64,000 nucleotides of DNA from Haloarcula litorea. Its GTDB lineage: Archaea > Halobacteriota > Halobacteria > Halobacteriales > Haloarculaceae. Below the pieces are notes generated by a model that did not search any database, was not told where the DNA came from, and saw only the letters and a list, made by a program, of their open reading frames with translations. Shown in pieces: positions 42,661-51,254 of the stretch. Where the stretch lies: positions 186,001 through 250,000 of the forward strand of contig NZ_CP119779.1 of assembly GCF_029338195.1 (NCBI RefSeq), read 5' to 3'. Both the position numbers and the translations under genes were made by a program. Positions within the stretch are counted from its first letter, which is position 1; the number at the start of each line of letters is the position of its first letter.

Positions 42661-44301
42661 ATGAGCGACGGAGACGACTTCGAGGAGGTGGAGAAGGACT
42701 TCGCGCCGGAGGGGCCGGACGTGCCCGGCGACACGGAGGCCGCGGGGTTCGTCGAGTACGGCATCGAGGACCGGCCGCCACGCGGCGAGTCGGTCCTGCT
42801 GGGCGTCCAGCACTACCTGACGATGATCGGCGCGTCGGTCGCCATCCCGCTCGGGCTCGCGGGCGCGATGGGGATGTTCGACGCCGCCCCGACGCAGGTC
42901 GCGCGACTCATCGGGACGTTCTTCGTCGTCTCGGGCATCGCGACGCTGGCCCAGACGACCATCGGGAACCGCTACCCCATCGTCCAGGGCGGGACGTTCT
43001 CGATGCTCGCTCCGGCGCTGGCCATCGTCGGCGTGCTGGCCCAGCAGGGGGCCGACTGGCAGACGATGCTCGTCGAGCTCCAGGGTGCGGTCATCGTCGC
43101 CGGGATCGTCGAGGTGGCGATCGGCTACACCGGCCTGATGGGGAAGCTGAAACGCTACGTCGGTCCCGTCGTCATCGCGCCGGTCATCGCGCTCATCGGG
43201 CTGGCGCTGTTCAACGTCCCGCAGATCGCGAACCCGAACTTCGCCGCGCCGGGGACCGGACAGAACTGGTGGCTGCTGGGGCTGACGATGCTCTCGATCG
43301 TCGTCTTCTCGCAGTACCTCGACAAGCGCCACCGGGCGTTCAAGCTGTTCCCGGTGCTGCTGGGGATCGCGTTCGCGTGGGTGATCGCGGCCGTCCTCTC
43401 GGTGACGGGCGTCTTCGCCGAGGAGTCCGTGAGCTACGTCGCGCTGGGCGGCCTGACGAGCGCGCCGCTGGTCCAGCCGATCTACCCCTTCCAGTGGGGG
43501 CTGCCCCAGTTCACCCCCGGCTTCGTCGTCGGGATGATGGCGGGGATGCTGGCCTCCGTGGTCGAGAGCTTCGGCGACTACCACTCCGTCGCCCGCATCG
43601 CGGGCAAGGGCGCGCCCAGCGCCGAGCGCATCGACCACGGCATCGGGATGGAGGGGGTCGGCAACGTCTTCGCGGGGGTGATGGGCACCGGGAACGGCTG
43701 TACCTCCTACACCGAGAACGTCGGTGCCATCGCGATCACGGGGGTCGCCTCGCGCTACGTCGTCCAGATCGGCGCGGTCGTGATGATCCTGGCGGGCTAC
43801 TTCGGCCCGATCGGGCAACTGTTCGCGACCATCCCCGCGCCGATCATCGGCGGCCTCTACATGGTGATGTTCGGACAGATCGCCGCCGTCGGCCTCTCGC
43901 AGCTGAAGTACGTCGACCTCGACGCCAACCGCAACATCTTCATCGTCGGCTTCGCGCTGTTCGCCGGCCTGGCGGTCCCCGAGTACATGAGCCAGGTCGG
44001 CCAGGGGCTCGACGCCGGCGGCGCGACGGCGCTCCAGCAGGGGCTGGCCGGCGTCCCCGTCCTGGGTGCCGTCCTGGGGACCGACGTGGTGGCGACGACG
44101 CTGTTCGTCGTCGGCGGCACCGGGATGGTCGTCGGCGGGTTCGTCGCGTTCGTCCTCGACAACACCATCCCCGGTACCCGCGAGGAGCGGGGCCTGACCG
44201 CCTGGGAGACGCTCACCGAGGACGACGACGCGTTCGTCTCGGCCGTCGACCGACTCCGCGGTCGCGGCGGCGACCGGCCACCGGCCCGCGGCGACGACTG
44301 A
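42661..44301 (+). CDS. NCS2-family uracil/xanthine permease
   Basis: 546 residues, about 12-14 hydrophobic segments. Family motifs: VQHYLTMIGASVAIPLGLAG near residues 50-70, QGGTFSMLAPALA, the central segment QNWWLLGLTML and the conserved NCS2 motif FGDYHSVARIAGKGAPS, then GTGNGCTSYTENVGAIAITGVASR with the second signature. These transporters bring in uracil or xanthine with a proton or sodium. The N-terminal 40 residues are acidic and cytoplasmic. The gene has a small membrane protein gene directly behind it (5-base gap), which may be co-transcribed. Confidence 0.93.
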   Translation: MSDGDDFEEVEKDFAPEGPDVPGDTEAAGFVEYGIEDRPPRGESVLLGVQHYLTMIGASVAIPLGLAGAMGMFDAAPTQVARLIGTFFVVSGIATLAQTTIGNRYPIVQGGTFSMLAPALAIVGVLAQQGADWQTMLVELQGAVIVAGIVEVAIGYTGLMGKLKRYVGPVVIAPVIALIGLALFNVPQIANPNFAAPGTGQNWWLLGLTMLSIVVFSQYLDKRHRAFKLFPVLLGIAFAWVIAAVLSVTGVFAEESVSYVALGGLTSAPLVQPIYPFQWGLPQFTPGFVVGMMAGMLASVVESFGDYHSVARIAGKGAPSAERIDHGIGMEGVGNVFAGVMGTGNGCTSYTENVGAIAITGVASRYVVQIGAVVMILAGYFGPIGQLFATIPAPIIGGLYMVMFGQIAAVGLSQLKYVDLDANRNIFIVGFALFAGLAVPEYMSQVGQGLDAGGATALQQGLAGVPVLGAVLGTDVVATTLFVVGGTGMVVGGFVAFVLDNTIPGTREERGLTAWETLTEDDDAFVSAVDRLRGRGGDRPPARGDD

Positions 44302-44305
44302 GCCG

Positions 44306-44710
44306 ATGGCGACCGATCCCACCGACGGCGACGCCGTCTTCGAGGGGCCGCTCCGTCGGGGCGGTCGGATCACGATCACCGACGAGCGAATCCTCGTCGA
44401 GCGGCCCGACGAGGTATCCGTGACCGTCGCGACGGCGGCCGTGGCCGACGTCTCGCTGCAGGACGTGGACTGGTTCCTCGCGGTGATGAGCCTCGGCCTG
44501 GTCGGGTTCGGTCTCCTCTCGGTCGGACGGAGCGTCGTCCTCGGGGGTGCGTTCGCCGTCGCCGGCGTCGTCAGCCTCGGCCTGACCTATCGGAAGCGGG
44601 GCGCGGTCCGGCTCCGCGTCTCGGGCGAGACGGACCCGATCCGGGTGTTCCCCGCGGACCCGCGGGCCTGCTTCGACGCGCTCGGGGCGGTCGTCGCGGC
44701 CGAGGACTGA
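44306..44710 (+). CDS. Small membrane protein with PH-like ends
   Basis: 134 residues. The N-terminal half (RITITDERILVERPDEVSVTVATAAVADVSL) has the strand pattern of a small PH-like (bPH) domain; a helix pair (FLAVMSLGLVGFGLLSVG and VVLGGAFAVAGVVSLGL) spans the membrane; the C-terminal part (GAVRLRVSGETDPIRVFPADPR) continues the fold. Such one-pair membrane proteins with split beta strands are common in haloarchaea, and their function is unknown. It starts four bases after the permease stop, so it is probably in the same transcript. Confidence 0.7.
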   Translation: MATDPTDGDAVFEGPLRRGGRITITDERILVERPDEVSVTVATAAVADVSLQDVDWFLAVMSLGLVGFGLLSVGRSVVLGGAFAVAGVVSLGLTYRKRGAVRLRVSGETDPIRVFPADPRACFDALGAVVAAED

Positions 44711-44714
44711 CCGG

Positions 44715-44870
44715 CTAGTTGCCACCCTCGCGGCTCTCGATGTCCGACTCGGCGAGCAGGTCGTCGAGACAGCCCTCACAGAGCGCGAGTTCGAGACGCT
44801 TCTCGGGGCGGTGGAAAATCAACGTCCGAATCTCGGCGGCGGATCCCCCGCCGCAGTGCGTGCATACCAC
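44715..44870 (-). CDS. 51-residue zinc-ribbon microprotein (two CxxC)
   Basis: 51 residues starting at GTG 44870: VVCTHCGGGSAAEIRTLIFH, then a helix-rich part and CEGC. The CTHC and CEGC pairs should bind one zinc, giving the small zinc-finger proteins that are numerous in haloarchaea and usually uncharacterised; some act in regulation of biofilm or motility, others in RNA contact. A TATA-like TTAAAATG lies 24-30 bases upstream of the GTG, so the transcript is probably leaderless. It faces away from purE and converges on the small membrane protein gene at 44306-44710. It is a real short gene by codon use and cysteine spacing. Confidence 0.75.
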   Translation of the reverse strand: MVCTHCGGGSAAEIRTLIFHRPEKRLELALCEGCLDDLLAESDIESREGGN

Positions 44871-44890
44871 GCCCGTCTGTTACACGCGTT

Positions 44891-44900
44891 ACATTTTAAC
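44891..44900 (-). promoter_or_regulatory. TATA-like promoter of the zinc-ribbon microprotein
   Basis: GTTAAAATGT on the minus strand, 21-30 bases before the GTG at 44870, the only A/T-rich patch in the region. The same patch read in plus direction is 120 bases from the purE start and so is less likely to serve it. Confidence 0.5.
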
Positions 44901-45022
44901 ACCGAGTTTCGTATCGGAACGTGATATCGGGGGCGAAGCGGGTCCCACGGAGCCAGCCGTGCCTACCACGGGCCAGGGTCGAACCGCCCACACTTACGCC
45001 CCCGCGGGTCGGACCGTCGCGT

Positions 45023-45676
45023 ATGCCCGCAGACAGCGTCCAGTCGCTCATCGACCAGTTACACGAGGAGGCCGAGATGGACCGACCGGCGGCGGAGACG
45101 CCCGACGTCGGGATCGTGATGGGGTCGGACTCCGATCTCCCGACGATGGCCGGCGGGAAGGGGAAGCGGCCGGGAGCCCACGCCGCGCTCGCGGAGGAGC
45201 TCGGTTTCGCGGAACAGACCGACTACACCGACGCCCCGGACGCGCGGTTCACCTTCGAGACGTTCGTCGTCTCGGCCCACCGGACCCCCGAGCTGATGTA
45301 CGCCTACGCCGAGACGGCGGCGGCTCGCGGTATCGACGTCGTGATCGCGGGCGCTGGCGGGAAGTCGGCGGACCTGCCGAACATGACCGCGAGCATCGCC
45401 TACCCCCTGCCGGTGATCGGCGTCCCCGTCCAGGAGAAGTCCGTCGACAGCGTCATCGGGATGCCACAGGGTGCGCCGATCACCGCCGTCGACGCCGGGA
45501 AGTCGTTCAACGCCGCCCTGACCGCCGTCCAGATCCTCTCCCGGGAACACGACGAACTCCGGGAGCGTCTCCTCGACTACCACGAGGGGCTACAAGAGGA
45601 GGTCGGCGAGGTGTCGCGTGACCTCCACGAACTGGGGACGCCCGGGTTCAAAGACGCGTACTGGGACGAGGAGTGA
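45023..45676 (+). CDS. purE: N5-carboxyaminoimidazole ribonucleotide mutase PurE
   Basis: 217 residues, longer than the bacterial ~165. PurE moves the carboxyl of N5-CAIR to C4 to give CAIR. The substrate loop GIVMGSDSDLPTM is followed by an insertion (AGGKGKRPGAHAALAEELGF...) of about 25 residues before the conserved FVVSAHRTPELMYAY. The VIAGAGGKSADLPNMTAS block and IGVPVQEKSVDS segment are standard. The insertion looks like a haloarchaeal feature, not a frameshift, because the frame stays intact. The partner purK lies 14 kb upstream in the opposite direction. Confidence 0.95.
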   Translation: MPADSVQSLIDQLHEEAEMDRPAAETPDVGIVMGSDSDLPTMAGGKGKRPGAHAALAEELGFAEQTDYTDAPDARFTFETFVVSAHRTPELMYAYAETAAARGIDVVIAGAGGKSADLPNMTASIAYPLPVIGVPVQEKSVDSVIGMPQGAPITAVDAGKSFNAALTAVQILSREHDELRERLLDYHEGLQEEVGEVSRDLHELGTPGFKDAYWDEE

Positions 45677-45873
45677 CCGGCGCGGGTGCGAGCACGCGCT
45701 CGGGGCACCGAGGCCGCGGCCGCGGCGCTCGCACTCCCCACGGCGACACCGGGATCGAGCGACGCGAGATTCCGGCCGGAGCCGTCGTCTGTGGCGTCGA
45801 ACAGAGGCTCCGTCCGCCGGCCCGGGAGTGGGGCCGAATCGGCCGAAATCAGCCGCCGTGACGGTTATCAACC

Positions 45874-45880
45874 CTTATAT
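45874..45880 (+). promoter_or_regulatory. TATA-like promoter of the nuo operon
   Basis: CTTATAT, centred 43 bases before the nuoA ATG at 45920, next to an A/T-poor region and preceded by a run of mixed bases including tatcaacc. It implies a leader of about 15-20 bases. Confidence 0.6.
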
Positions 45881-45919
45881 GCCAGTACCTCTAACCGTCG
45901 CACGATAGGAGATTCCGGA

Positions 45920-46333
45920 ATGAGTAATCCATGGATTGCCATCGGGGCACTCGCGGTCGTTGGACTGGCGATTCCCATCAGTATGATGGCCGTCTCCAGT
46001 CTCCTGCGGCCCAGCGTTCCCGAGCAGGGCAAACGCGCCACCTACGAGTCCGGCGAAGTCCCGACCGGCAGCAGCCGACAGATCAAGTTCAATATCCAGT
46101 ACTACATGGTCGCGCTGCTGTTCGTGGTCTTCGACATCGAGACCGTCCTCATCTTCCCGTGGACGGTCATCTACCGCGACGCCGTCAGCGCGGTGGGGAT
46201 GACGACGGTCCTCGTGCCGATGGTCGTGTTCATCGGCGTCCTCGTCGTCGGTCTCGGTTGGGCGTGGCGCAACGGCGCAGTCAGATGGGTGCGCAGTCCG
46301 CGCGCCACCAAGGGGGCAGACACGTATGAGTAG
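45920..46333 (+). CDS. nuoA: NADH-quinone oxidoreductase-like subunit A
   Basis: 137 residues with three membrane helices: one after MSNPWIAIGAL, one around YMVALLFVVFDIETVLIFPW and one around VLVPMVVFIGVLVVGLGWAW. The loop YESGEVPTGSSRQIKFNIQYY and VFDIETVLIFPW are the subunit A signatures near the quinone cavity. It is the first gene of an eleven-gene operon. A TATA-like box lies about 40 bases upstream. Its end overlaps nuoB by eight bases. Confidence 0.96.
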   Translation: MSNPWIAIGALAVVGLAIPISMMAVSSLLRPSVPEQGKRATYESGEVPTGSSRQIKFNIQYYMVALLFVVFDIETVLIFPWTVIYRDAVSAVGMTTVLVPMVVFIGVLVVGLGWAWRNGAVRWVRSPRATKGADTYE

Positions 46334-47018
46334 TGACCAGACACCACCGGCAGTCGACGACGTATCGACACAGGAGGCCCGGATGGGCGAGGGAGTCGAC
46401 GACCGCTTCAACTCCAAGCTGCGGGAGGCGTTCGGCTCCACGCCGTTCATCCTGACCAAGTTCGACAAGTTCATGAACTGGGTCCGGGGCTCCTCGATGT
46501 TCATGCTGCAGTTCGGGATCGCCTGCTGCAGCATCGAGATGATCTCGACGTACGCCATCAAGCACGACCTCGACCGCTTCGGTGCCGGGGTCCCGCGGGC
46601 CTCCCCGCGGCAGGCCGACGTCATCATCGTCCCGGGGACCATCGTCTCGAAGTTCGCCCCGCGGATGAAGCGGGTCTACGACCAGATGCCCGAGCCGAAG
46701 TTCGTCGTCTCGATGGGGTCGTGTACCATCTCCGGCGGCCCGTTCCAGGAGGGGTACAACGTCATCAAGGGCGCGGAGGAGGTCATCCCGGTCGACATCC
46801 ACGTCCCCGGCTGTCCGCCCCGGCCCGAGGCGCTCATCTACGGCGTCGCCAAGCTCCAGGAGCGCATCGCGAACGGCGAGTCCTCGCCGGTGACGGTCAA
46901 GCCCTACGAGCTCGAACAGTTCGGTGACCTCGAACAGGACGAACTCGTCCAGAAGCTCGCCAGCGAGATCGACGAGGAGGATCTCGTGATGCGGTACAAC
47001 TGGAACGATTCGCCATGA
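46326..47018 (+). CDS. nuoB: NADH-quinone oxidoreductase-like subunit B
   Basis: 230 residues, with an N-terminal extension of about 50. It holds the N2 4Fe-4S cluster next to the quinone: the tandem Cys67-Cys68 in FGIACCSIEMI, and cysteines in MGSCTISGGPF and VPGCPPRPEAL. The helix segment between is regular. It overlaps nuoA by eight bases and is followed after 79 bases by the fused nuoCD gene. It belongs to the hydrogenase-derived part of complex I. Confidence 0.97.
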   Translation: MSSDQTPPAVDDVSTQEARMGEGVDDRFNSKLREAFGSTPFILTKFDKFMNWVRGSSMFMLQFGIACCSIEMISTYAIKHDLDRFGAGVPRASPRQADVIIVPGTIVSKFAPRMKRVYDQMPEPKFVVSMGSCTISGGPFQEGYNVIKGAEEVIPVDIHVPGCPPRPEALIYGVAKLQERIANGESSPVTVKPYELEQFGDLEQDELVQKLASEIDEEDLVMRYNWNDSP

Positions 47019-47097
47019 GCACGCTAAGACATTCCTGCTCGCGCTGCTGCGCGGGCTGTGACTCATCTGCTCACACTCGACACCGGGGGTGTCTCGC

Positions 47098-48777
47098 GTG
47101 AGTCTGGAACGTCCCACCTCCGGCCGGAGCGAGATCGGCGTCACAGAGGACGGGCTGGACTACGACGCGCTCGCGGACCTGCTCGGCGGCCACGTACTCG
47201 ACCGCGAGGAGCACGTCAACGCCGAGGGGTTCGTCATCCGTCCCGACGAGGTCCAGCAGGTGCTCTCGACGCTGAAAGAGGAGGCCGGCTTCGACCACTG
47301 TGCCTGCGTGACGGCCCAGGAGTACGACGATCGCTACGAGTCCATCTACCACCTGCGGAAGTACGACGACCCCACGCAGGAACTCTCGATCGTCGTCCCC
47401 TCGCCGACCGACGACCCGCACAACGAGTCGGCGGCGCGCGTCTTCGACACCGCCGACTGGCACGAGCGGGAGGCCTACGACCTGGTCGGTATCGAGTACG
47501 ACGACCACCCGGACCTCCGGCGCATCCTGCTCCCCGAGACCTGGCAGGGCCACCCGCTCTCCCGGGACTACAACCAGGATCAGCCCCAGATCGTCACGCT
47601 GCGCGAGAACGCGAACCCCCTCCAGGAGGACCACCGCAGCGAGGACGACCCGGACACGATGTTCGTCAACGTCGGGCCACACCACCCGGCGACCCACGGC
47701 GTCCTCCACGTCGAGACGGTGCTGGACGGCGAGGAGATCGCCGACATCGAGCCCGACATCGGCTACCTCCACCGCTGCGAGGAGCAGATGTGTCAGTCGG
47801 GCACCTACCGGCACCAGATCATGCCCTACCCCGACCGGTGGGACTACGTCTCGGCCGGCATCCTCAACGAGTGGGCCTACGCCCGCGCGGCCGAGGACCT
47901 CGCCGACATCGAGGTGCCCGAGTACGCCCAGGTCATCCGGACGATGTCCGCCGAGCTGTGTCGCATCGCGGCGCACATGCTCGCGCTCGGGACGTTCGCG
48001 CTCGACGTGTTCGGCGACTTCACCGCCGTCTTCCAGTACGCGTTCCGCGACCGCGAGGTCGTCCAGAACATCCTCGAAGACCTCACCGGCCAGCGGCTGA
48101 TGTTCAACTACCTCCGGCTCGGTGGCGTCGCCTGGGACCTGCCCGAGCCCCGCGAGGAGTTCTTCGAGAAGACCCGGGACTTCCTCGACGACCTGCCCCA
48201 CAAGCTCGAGGAGTACCACGACCTCATCACGGGCAACGAGATCTTCCAGATGCGGTGTGTCGACACCGGCGTCCTCTCGGAGGAGATGGTCAAGCGATAC
48301 GGGGCGACCGGCCCCGTGGCCCGCGGCTCGGGCGTCGACTACGACCTCCGGCGGGACGACCCCTACGGCTACTACGACGAGCTCGACTGGAACGTCGTCA
48401 CCGAGAACGGGGGCGACAACTTCTCGCGCGTGCTCGTCCGGATGCGGGAGGTCGAGGAGTCGGCCCGCATCATCGAGCAGTGTCTCGACCTGCTGGAGGA
48501 GTGGCCCGAGGACGACCGCGAGATCCAGGCCAACGTCCCCCGGACGCTGCGTCCGGACCCGGACGAGGAGATCTACCGCGCGGTCGAGGCCGCCAAGGGC
48601 GAGCTCGGCATCTACATCCGCTCGGACGGCACCGACAAGCCGGCCCGGTTCAAGATCCGCAGTCCGTGCTTCTCGAACCTCCAGACGCTGCCCGAGATGT
48701 CCCAGGGCGAGTACGTCCCGGACATGATCGCGTCGCTCGGTAGTCTGGACATCGTCCTCGGGGAGGTGGACCGCTGA
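47098..48777 (+). CDS. nuoCD: NADH-quinone oxidoreductase-like fused subunits C and D
   Basis: 559 residues from GTG 47098; a GTG nine bases upstream is possible, but the purine run GGGGG about 10 bases before 47098 is better spaced. Residues about 1-160 are the NuoC domain (EERE-type WHEREAYDLVGIEYDDHPDLRRIL), and from about 180 the NuoD domain with HHPATHGVLHVETVLDGE, YLHRCEEQMC and the C-terminal DIVLGEVDR end. D supports quinone binding, C links to the peripheral arm. The C-D fusion is the usual haloarchaeal form. The gap before it is 79 bases and includes a short GC hairpin. TGATG overlap with nuoH. Confidence 0.96.
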   Translation: MSLERPTSGRSEIGVTEDGLDYDALADLLGGHVLDREEHVNAEGFVIRPDEVQQVLSTLKEEAGFDHCACVTAQEYDDRYESIYHLRKYDDPTQELSIVVPSPTDDPHNESAARVFDTADWHEREAYDLVGIEYDDHPDLRRILLPETWQGHPLSRDYNQDQPQIVTLRENANPLQEDHRSEDDPDTMFVNVGPHHPATHGVLHVETVLDGEEIADIEPDIGYLHRCEEQMCQSGTYRHQIMPYPDRWDYVSAGILNEWAYARAAEDLADIEVPEYAQVIRTMSAELCRIAAHMLALGTFALDVFGDFTAVFQYAFRDREVVQNILEDLTGQRLMFNYLRLGGVAWDLPEPREEFFEKTRDFLDDLPHKLEEYHDLITGNEIFQMRCVDTGVLSEEMVKRYGATGPVARGSGVDYDLRRDDPYGYYDELDWNVVTENGGDNFSRVLVRMREVEESARIIEQCLDLLEEWPEDDREIQANVPRTLRPDPDEEIYRAVEAAKGELGIYIRSDGTDKPARFKIRSPCFSNLQTLPEMSQGEYVPDMIASLGSLDIVLGEVDR

Positions 48778-49829
48778 TGGTCGGGCCGCTCCAGTCCGCG
48801 CCGCTGCCGGAGACGCTGGCGAGACTCGTCGGGCTGAACCCCGACAGCGTGCCGGTGATGATCCTGATGAGCCTGATCGGCGCTGCGCTCATCGGGACGC
48901 TGATGATGACGAACACGGCACTCGCGGGCCCGTGGGCCAAGCGGAAGATCACCGCCGCGTTCACGGACCGCATCGCCGTCAACCGCATCGGCCCGTTCGG
49001 CCTGTTCATCATCGTGGCCGACGCCGTGCGGCTCCTCTCGAAGGAGCTCATCGTCCCCGAGGGCGTCGACCGCCCGGCGTGGGACCTCGCGCCGCTCGTC
49101 ATCGCCAGCACCGCGCTGCTCGGCTTCGCCGTCATCCCGATGGGGAGCGGCATCCACCTCGCCGACCCCGAGGTCGGACTGGCCTACGTGTTCGCGACGG
49201 CGTCGATGGCCTCGGTCGGGCTCGTGATGGCCGGCTACGCCTCGAACAACAAGTACTCGTTCCTCGGCGGGCTGCGGGCGGTCGCCCAGAACGTCGCCTA
49301 CGAGATCCCGCTGATCCTGACCGGCGCGTCGGTGGTCATCTTCGCGGGCTCGCTCCAGATGAGCGAGATCGTCGCGGCCCAGCAACAGAGCCTCGTCGGC
49401 CCGCTACCGTCCTGGTACGCCTTCGTGAACCCGTTCGCGTTCGTCCTCTTCCTGATCGCGAACCTCGCGGAGGTGGGCCGCAACCCCTTCGACATCCCCG
49501 AGGCACCGACCGAGATCGTCGCCGGCTACCAGACGGAGTACTCCTCGGTGTACTTCGTGCTCGTCTACCTGGGCGAGTTCATCCACATCTTCCTCGGCGG
49601 TGCCATCATCGCCACCATCTTCCTCGGTGGTCCGGCGGGACCGGTGCTGCCCGGGTTCGTCTGGTTCATGATCAAGATCTGGGCGGTGTTCCTGTTCACG
49701 CAGTGGGCCCGGTCGGCGGTCCCGCGCGTGCGCATCGACCAGCTCATCGAGATCGGCTGGAAGGGGATGCTGGTGCTGTCGCTCGCGAACCTGCTGCTGA
49801 CTGCGGTCATCGTCGGGGTGATCGCCTGA
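48777..49829 (+). CDS. nuoH: NADH-quinone oxidoreductase-like subunit H
   Basis: 350 residues with eight membrane helices. Subunit H joins the peripheral arm to the proton-pumping membrane part and forms part of the quinone tunnel. Motifs: RITAAFTDRIAVNRIGPFGLF, the ADAVRLLSKELIVPEG segment, EVGRNPFDIPEAPTEIVAGYQTEYSS, the family signature with acidic residues facing the quinone path, and the final helix AVFLFTQWARSAVPRVRIDQLIEIGWK. The ATG overlaps the previous stop by one base. A strong Shine-Dalgarno for nuoI lies just past its end. Confidence 0.97.
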   Translation: MVGPLQSAPLPETLARLVGLNPDSVPVMILMSLIGAALIGTLMMTNTALAGPWAKRKITAAFTDRIAVNRIGPFGLFIIVADAVRLLSKELIVPEGVDRPAWDLAPLVIASTALLGFAVIPMGSGIHLADPEVGLAYVFATASMASVGLVMAGYASNNKYSFLGGLRAVAQNVAYEIPLILTGASVVIFAGSLQMSEIVAAQQQSLVGPLPSWYAFVNPFAFVLFLIANLAEVGRNPFDIPEAPTEIVAGYQTEYSSVYFVLVYLGEFIHIFLGGAIIATIFLGGPAGPVLPGFVWFMIKIWAVFLFTQWARSAVPRVRIDQLIEIGWKGMLVLSLANLLLTAVIVGVIA

Positions 49830-49860
49830 TGAACGGCGACCCGACGGGAGGTGACTCACA

Positions 49861-50322
49861 GTGATCGGAATCATGAAATCCATGGCGACGACGATGAAAC
49901 ACGCCCTCGACGGGGAGACGTTCACGGTGGAGTACCCCGAGACCGCCCCCGAGGTGAGCCCCCGCTTCCGCGGCGTCCACAAGTGGAGCCAGGAGCGGTG
50001 TATCTGGTGTCGGCAGTGCGAGAACGTCTGTCCGAACAACACCATCCAGATCGTGATGGACGAACAGCGCAACGGCGAGCAGTACAACCTCCACATCGGC
50101 CAGTGCATCTACTGCCGGCTGTGCGAGGAGGTCTGCCCGACCGACGCCATCCTGCTGACCCAGAACTTCGAGTTCACGGCGGACACGAAAGACGAGTTCG
50201 CCTACGACAAGGAGCAGCTGCGCAACGTCCCGTGGTACAAGGACATCGACCCGCTGCAGTCCCGCGAACCCGACCGGGGCGCGTGGATCGGCGAGGGCGA
50301 GGGCGAGGTCGACTACCAGTAA
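49861..50322 (+). CDS. nuoI: NADH-quinone oxidoreductase-like subunit I (two 4Fe-4S clusters)
   Basis: 153 residues from GTG 49861. Two ferredoxin motifs bind clusters N6a and N6b: Cys47, Cys50, Cys53 and Cys57 (CIWCRQCENVCP), and Cys82, Cys85, Cys88, Cys92 (CIYCRLCEEVCP). It carries electrons from the missing input module toward subunit B. The start is preceded by GGAGGTGA at 49847-49854, a strong Shine-Dalgarno. A potential 11-codon reading frame fills the gap from nuoH (see findings). The last gene before a 249-base gap that splits the operon. Confidence 0.97.
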   Translation: MIGIMKSMATTMKHALDGETFTVEYPETAPEVSPRFRGVHKWSQERCIWCRQCENVCPNNTIQIVMDEQRNGEQYNLHIGQCIYCRLCEEVCPTDAILLTQNFEFTADTKDEFAYDKEQLRNVPWYKDIDPLQSREPDRGAWIGEGEGEVDYQ

Positions 50323-50571
50323 CGGCGGTCGGCTTTCTTCGGTGTCACTTTCGAGTGCCGAGCGGAGCATCCGCCCGCCTCGGCGGCGGGTCGCGGGACC
50401 GCGTCACAGGTTCCCGTCGCCGATCGCCCCCGGACCGCTCCGAGGCCGGACTGGCCGCGTCTGACCGAACGGTTTCGCCTCGCGAGCCAGTAGTGGCGGC
50501 GCTGTGGGCGGTCAGTTGGTGGAACGAAAGAGGAATCTTCAAAGGGCCGCCGAAAAGAGTCTCAAGACAAG
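50323..50571. other. 249-base intergenic gap inside the nuo cluster
   Basis: The largest gap of the operon, between nuoI and nuoJ1. It is G+C-rich, has no supported gene, and near its right end contains gaaagaggaatcttcaaagg, an A/T-rich patch about 40 bases before the nuoJ1 ATG. A second promoter for the membrane arm (J-N) is possible. No clear terminator is visible. Confidence 0.4.
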
Positions 50572-50841
50572 ATGGGACTGTACGAGTCAATCGCGTTCGC
50601 GCTGTTCGCTATGGTGACGGTGGGCAGCGCGGCAGGCGTCGTGTTAGTTCGGGACGTCTGGCACTCGGCGCTGTTACTGGGCGTCTCCCTGGTCAGTGTC
50701 GCCGTGTTCTACATCCTGAACCAAGCGGCGTTCGTCGCAACGATGCAAATCCTGGTGTACGTCGGGGGCGTCCTCATCCTCATCACCTTCGCGGTGATGC
50801 TCACCCGTGAGGACGAGTCAGTGATCGAGGTGACACCATGA
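50572..50841 (+). CDS. nuoJ1: NADH-quinone oxidoreductase-like subunit J, N-terminal part
   Basis: 89 residues with helices IAFALFAMVTVGSAAGVVLV, SALLLGVSLVSVAVFYILN and QILVYVGGVLILITFAVML. The motif FVATMQILVYVGGVLILITF with the pi-bulge tyrosine-glycine segment is the core of NuoJ. In bacteria NuoJ is one protein of about 180 residues; here the N-terminal three helices are encoded alone and the C-terminal part is the next gene, which overlaps by four bases. This split is the usual haloarchaeal form. Confidence 0.93.
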   Translation: MGLYESIAFALFAMVTVGSAAGVVLVRDVWHSALLLGVSLVSVAVFYILNQAAFVATMQILVYVGGVLILITFAVMLTREDESVIEVTP

Positions 50842-51254
50842 CCACCCGCCCACGGCTCACCGAGGAGGGGAACTTCGTCGCGGGGCTGGCCGCCGTCGCC
50901 CTCTTCCTGGTGCTGGGGGCGGTGTTCGTCGGCGTCTCCTTCCCCGGGCAGGTCGGGTTCCCGCAGGGAGCGGCCGTCACCAAGAGCCTCGGCGCGGCGA
51001 TGTTCGACATCGCGCCGAGCGCGCTGATGGGCGAGAACGAGGCCGCGGTCCCCGGCGAGGGCTTCCTCGTCGCGTTCGAGATCATCGACGTGGTGCTGGT
51101 CGCCGCACTGGTCGGCGCGGTGATGCTGGCCCGCCGCGAGGAGTCCGGCGAGAACGTCGGCGTCGGCGCGTCCGACCCCGCCGACGACCCGGCCGCCGTC
51201 GCCGCCGACGGCGGCCCGGCCGCCGACGACGAGCGGGGAGGTGACGACGCGTGA
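50838..51254 (+). CDS. nuoJ2: NADH-quinone oxidoreductase-like subunit J, C-terminal part
   Basis: 138 residues: an N-terminal helix (NFVAGLAAVALFLVLGAVFVG), a conserved PQGAAVTKSLGAAMFD segment and a C-terminal helix (FEIIDVVLVAALVGAVMLARREE) corresponding to the last helices of bacterial NuoJ. The tail (EESGENVGVGASDPADDPAAV...) is acidic and unlike bacterial proteins. ATGA overlap with nuoJ1; GGAGGTGA at its end serves nuoK, whose GTG it overlaps. Confidence 0.9.
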   Translation: MTTRPRLTEEGNFVAGLAAVALFLVLGAVFVGVSFPGQVGFPQGAAVTKSLGAAMFDIAPSALMGENEAAVPGEGFLVAFEIIDVVLVAALVGAVMLARREESGENVGVGASDPADDPAAVAADGGPAADDERGGDDA

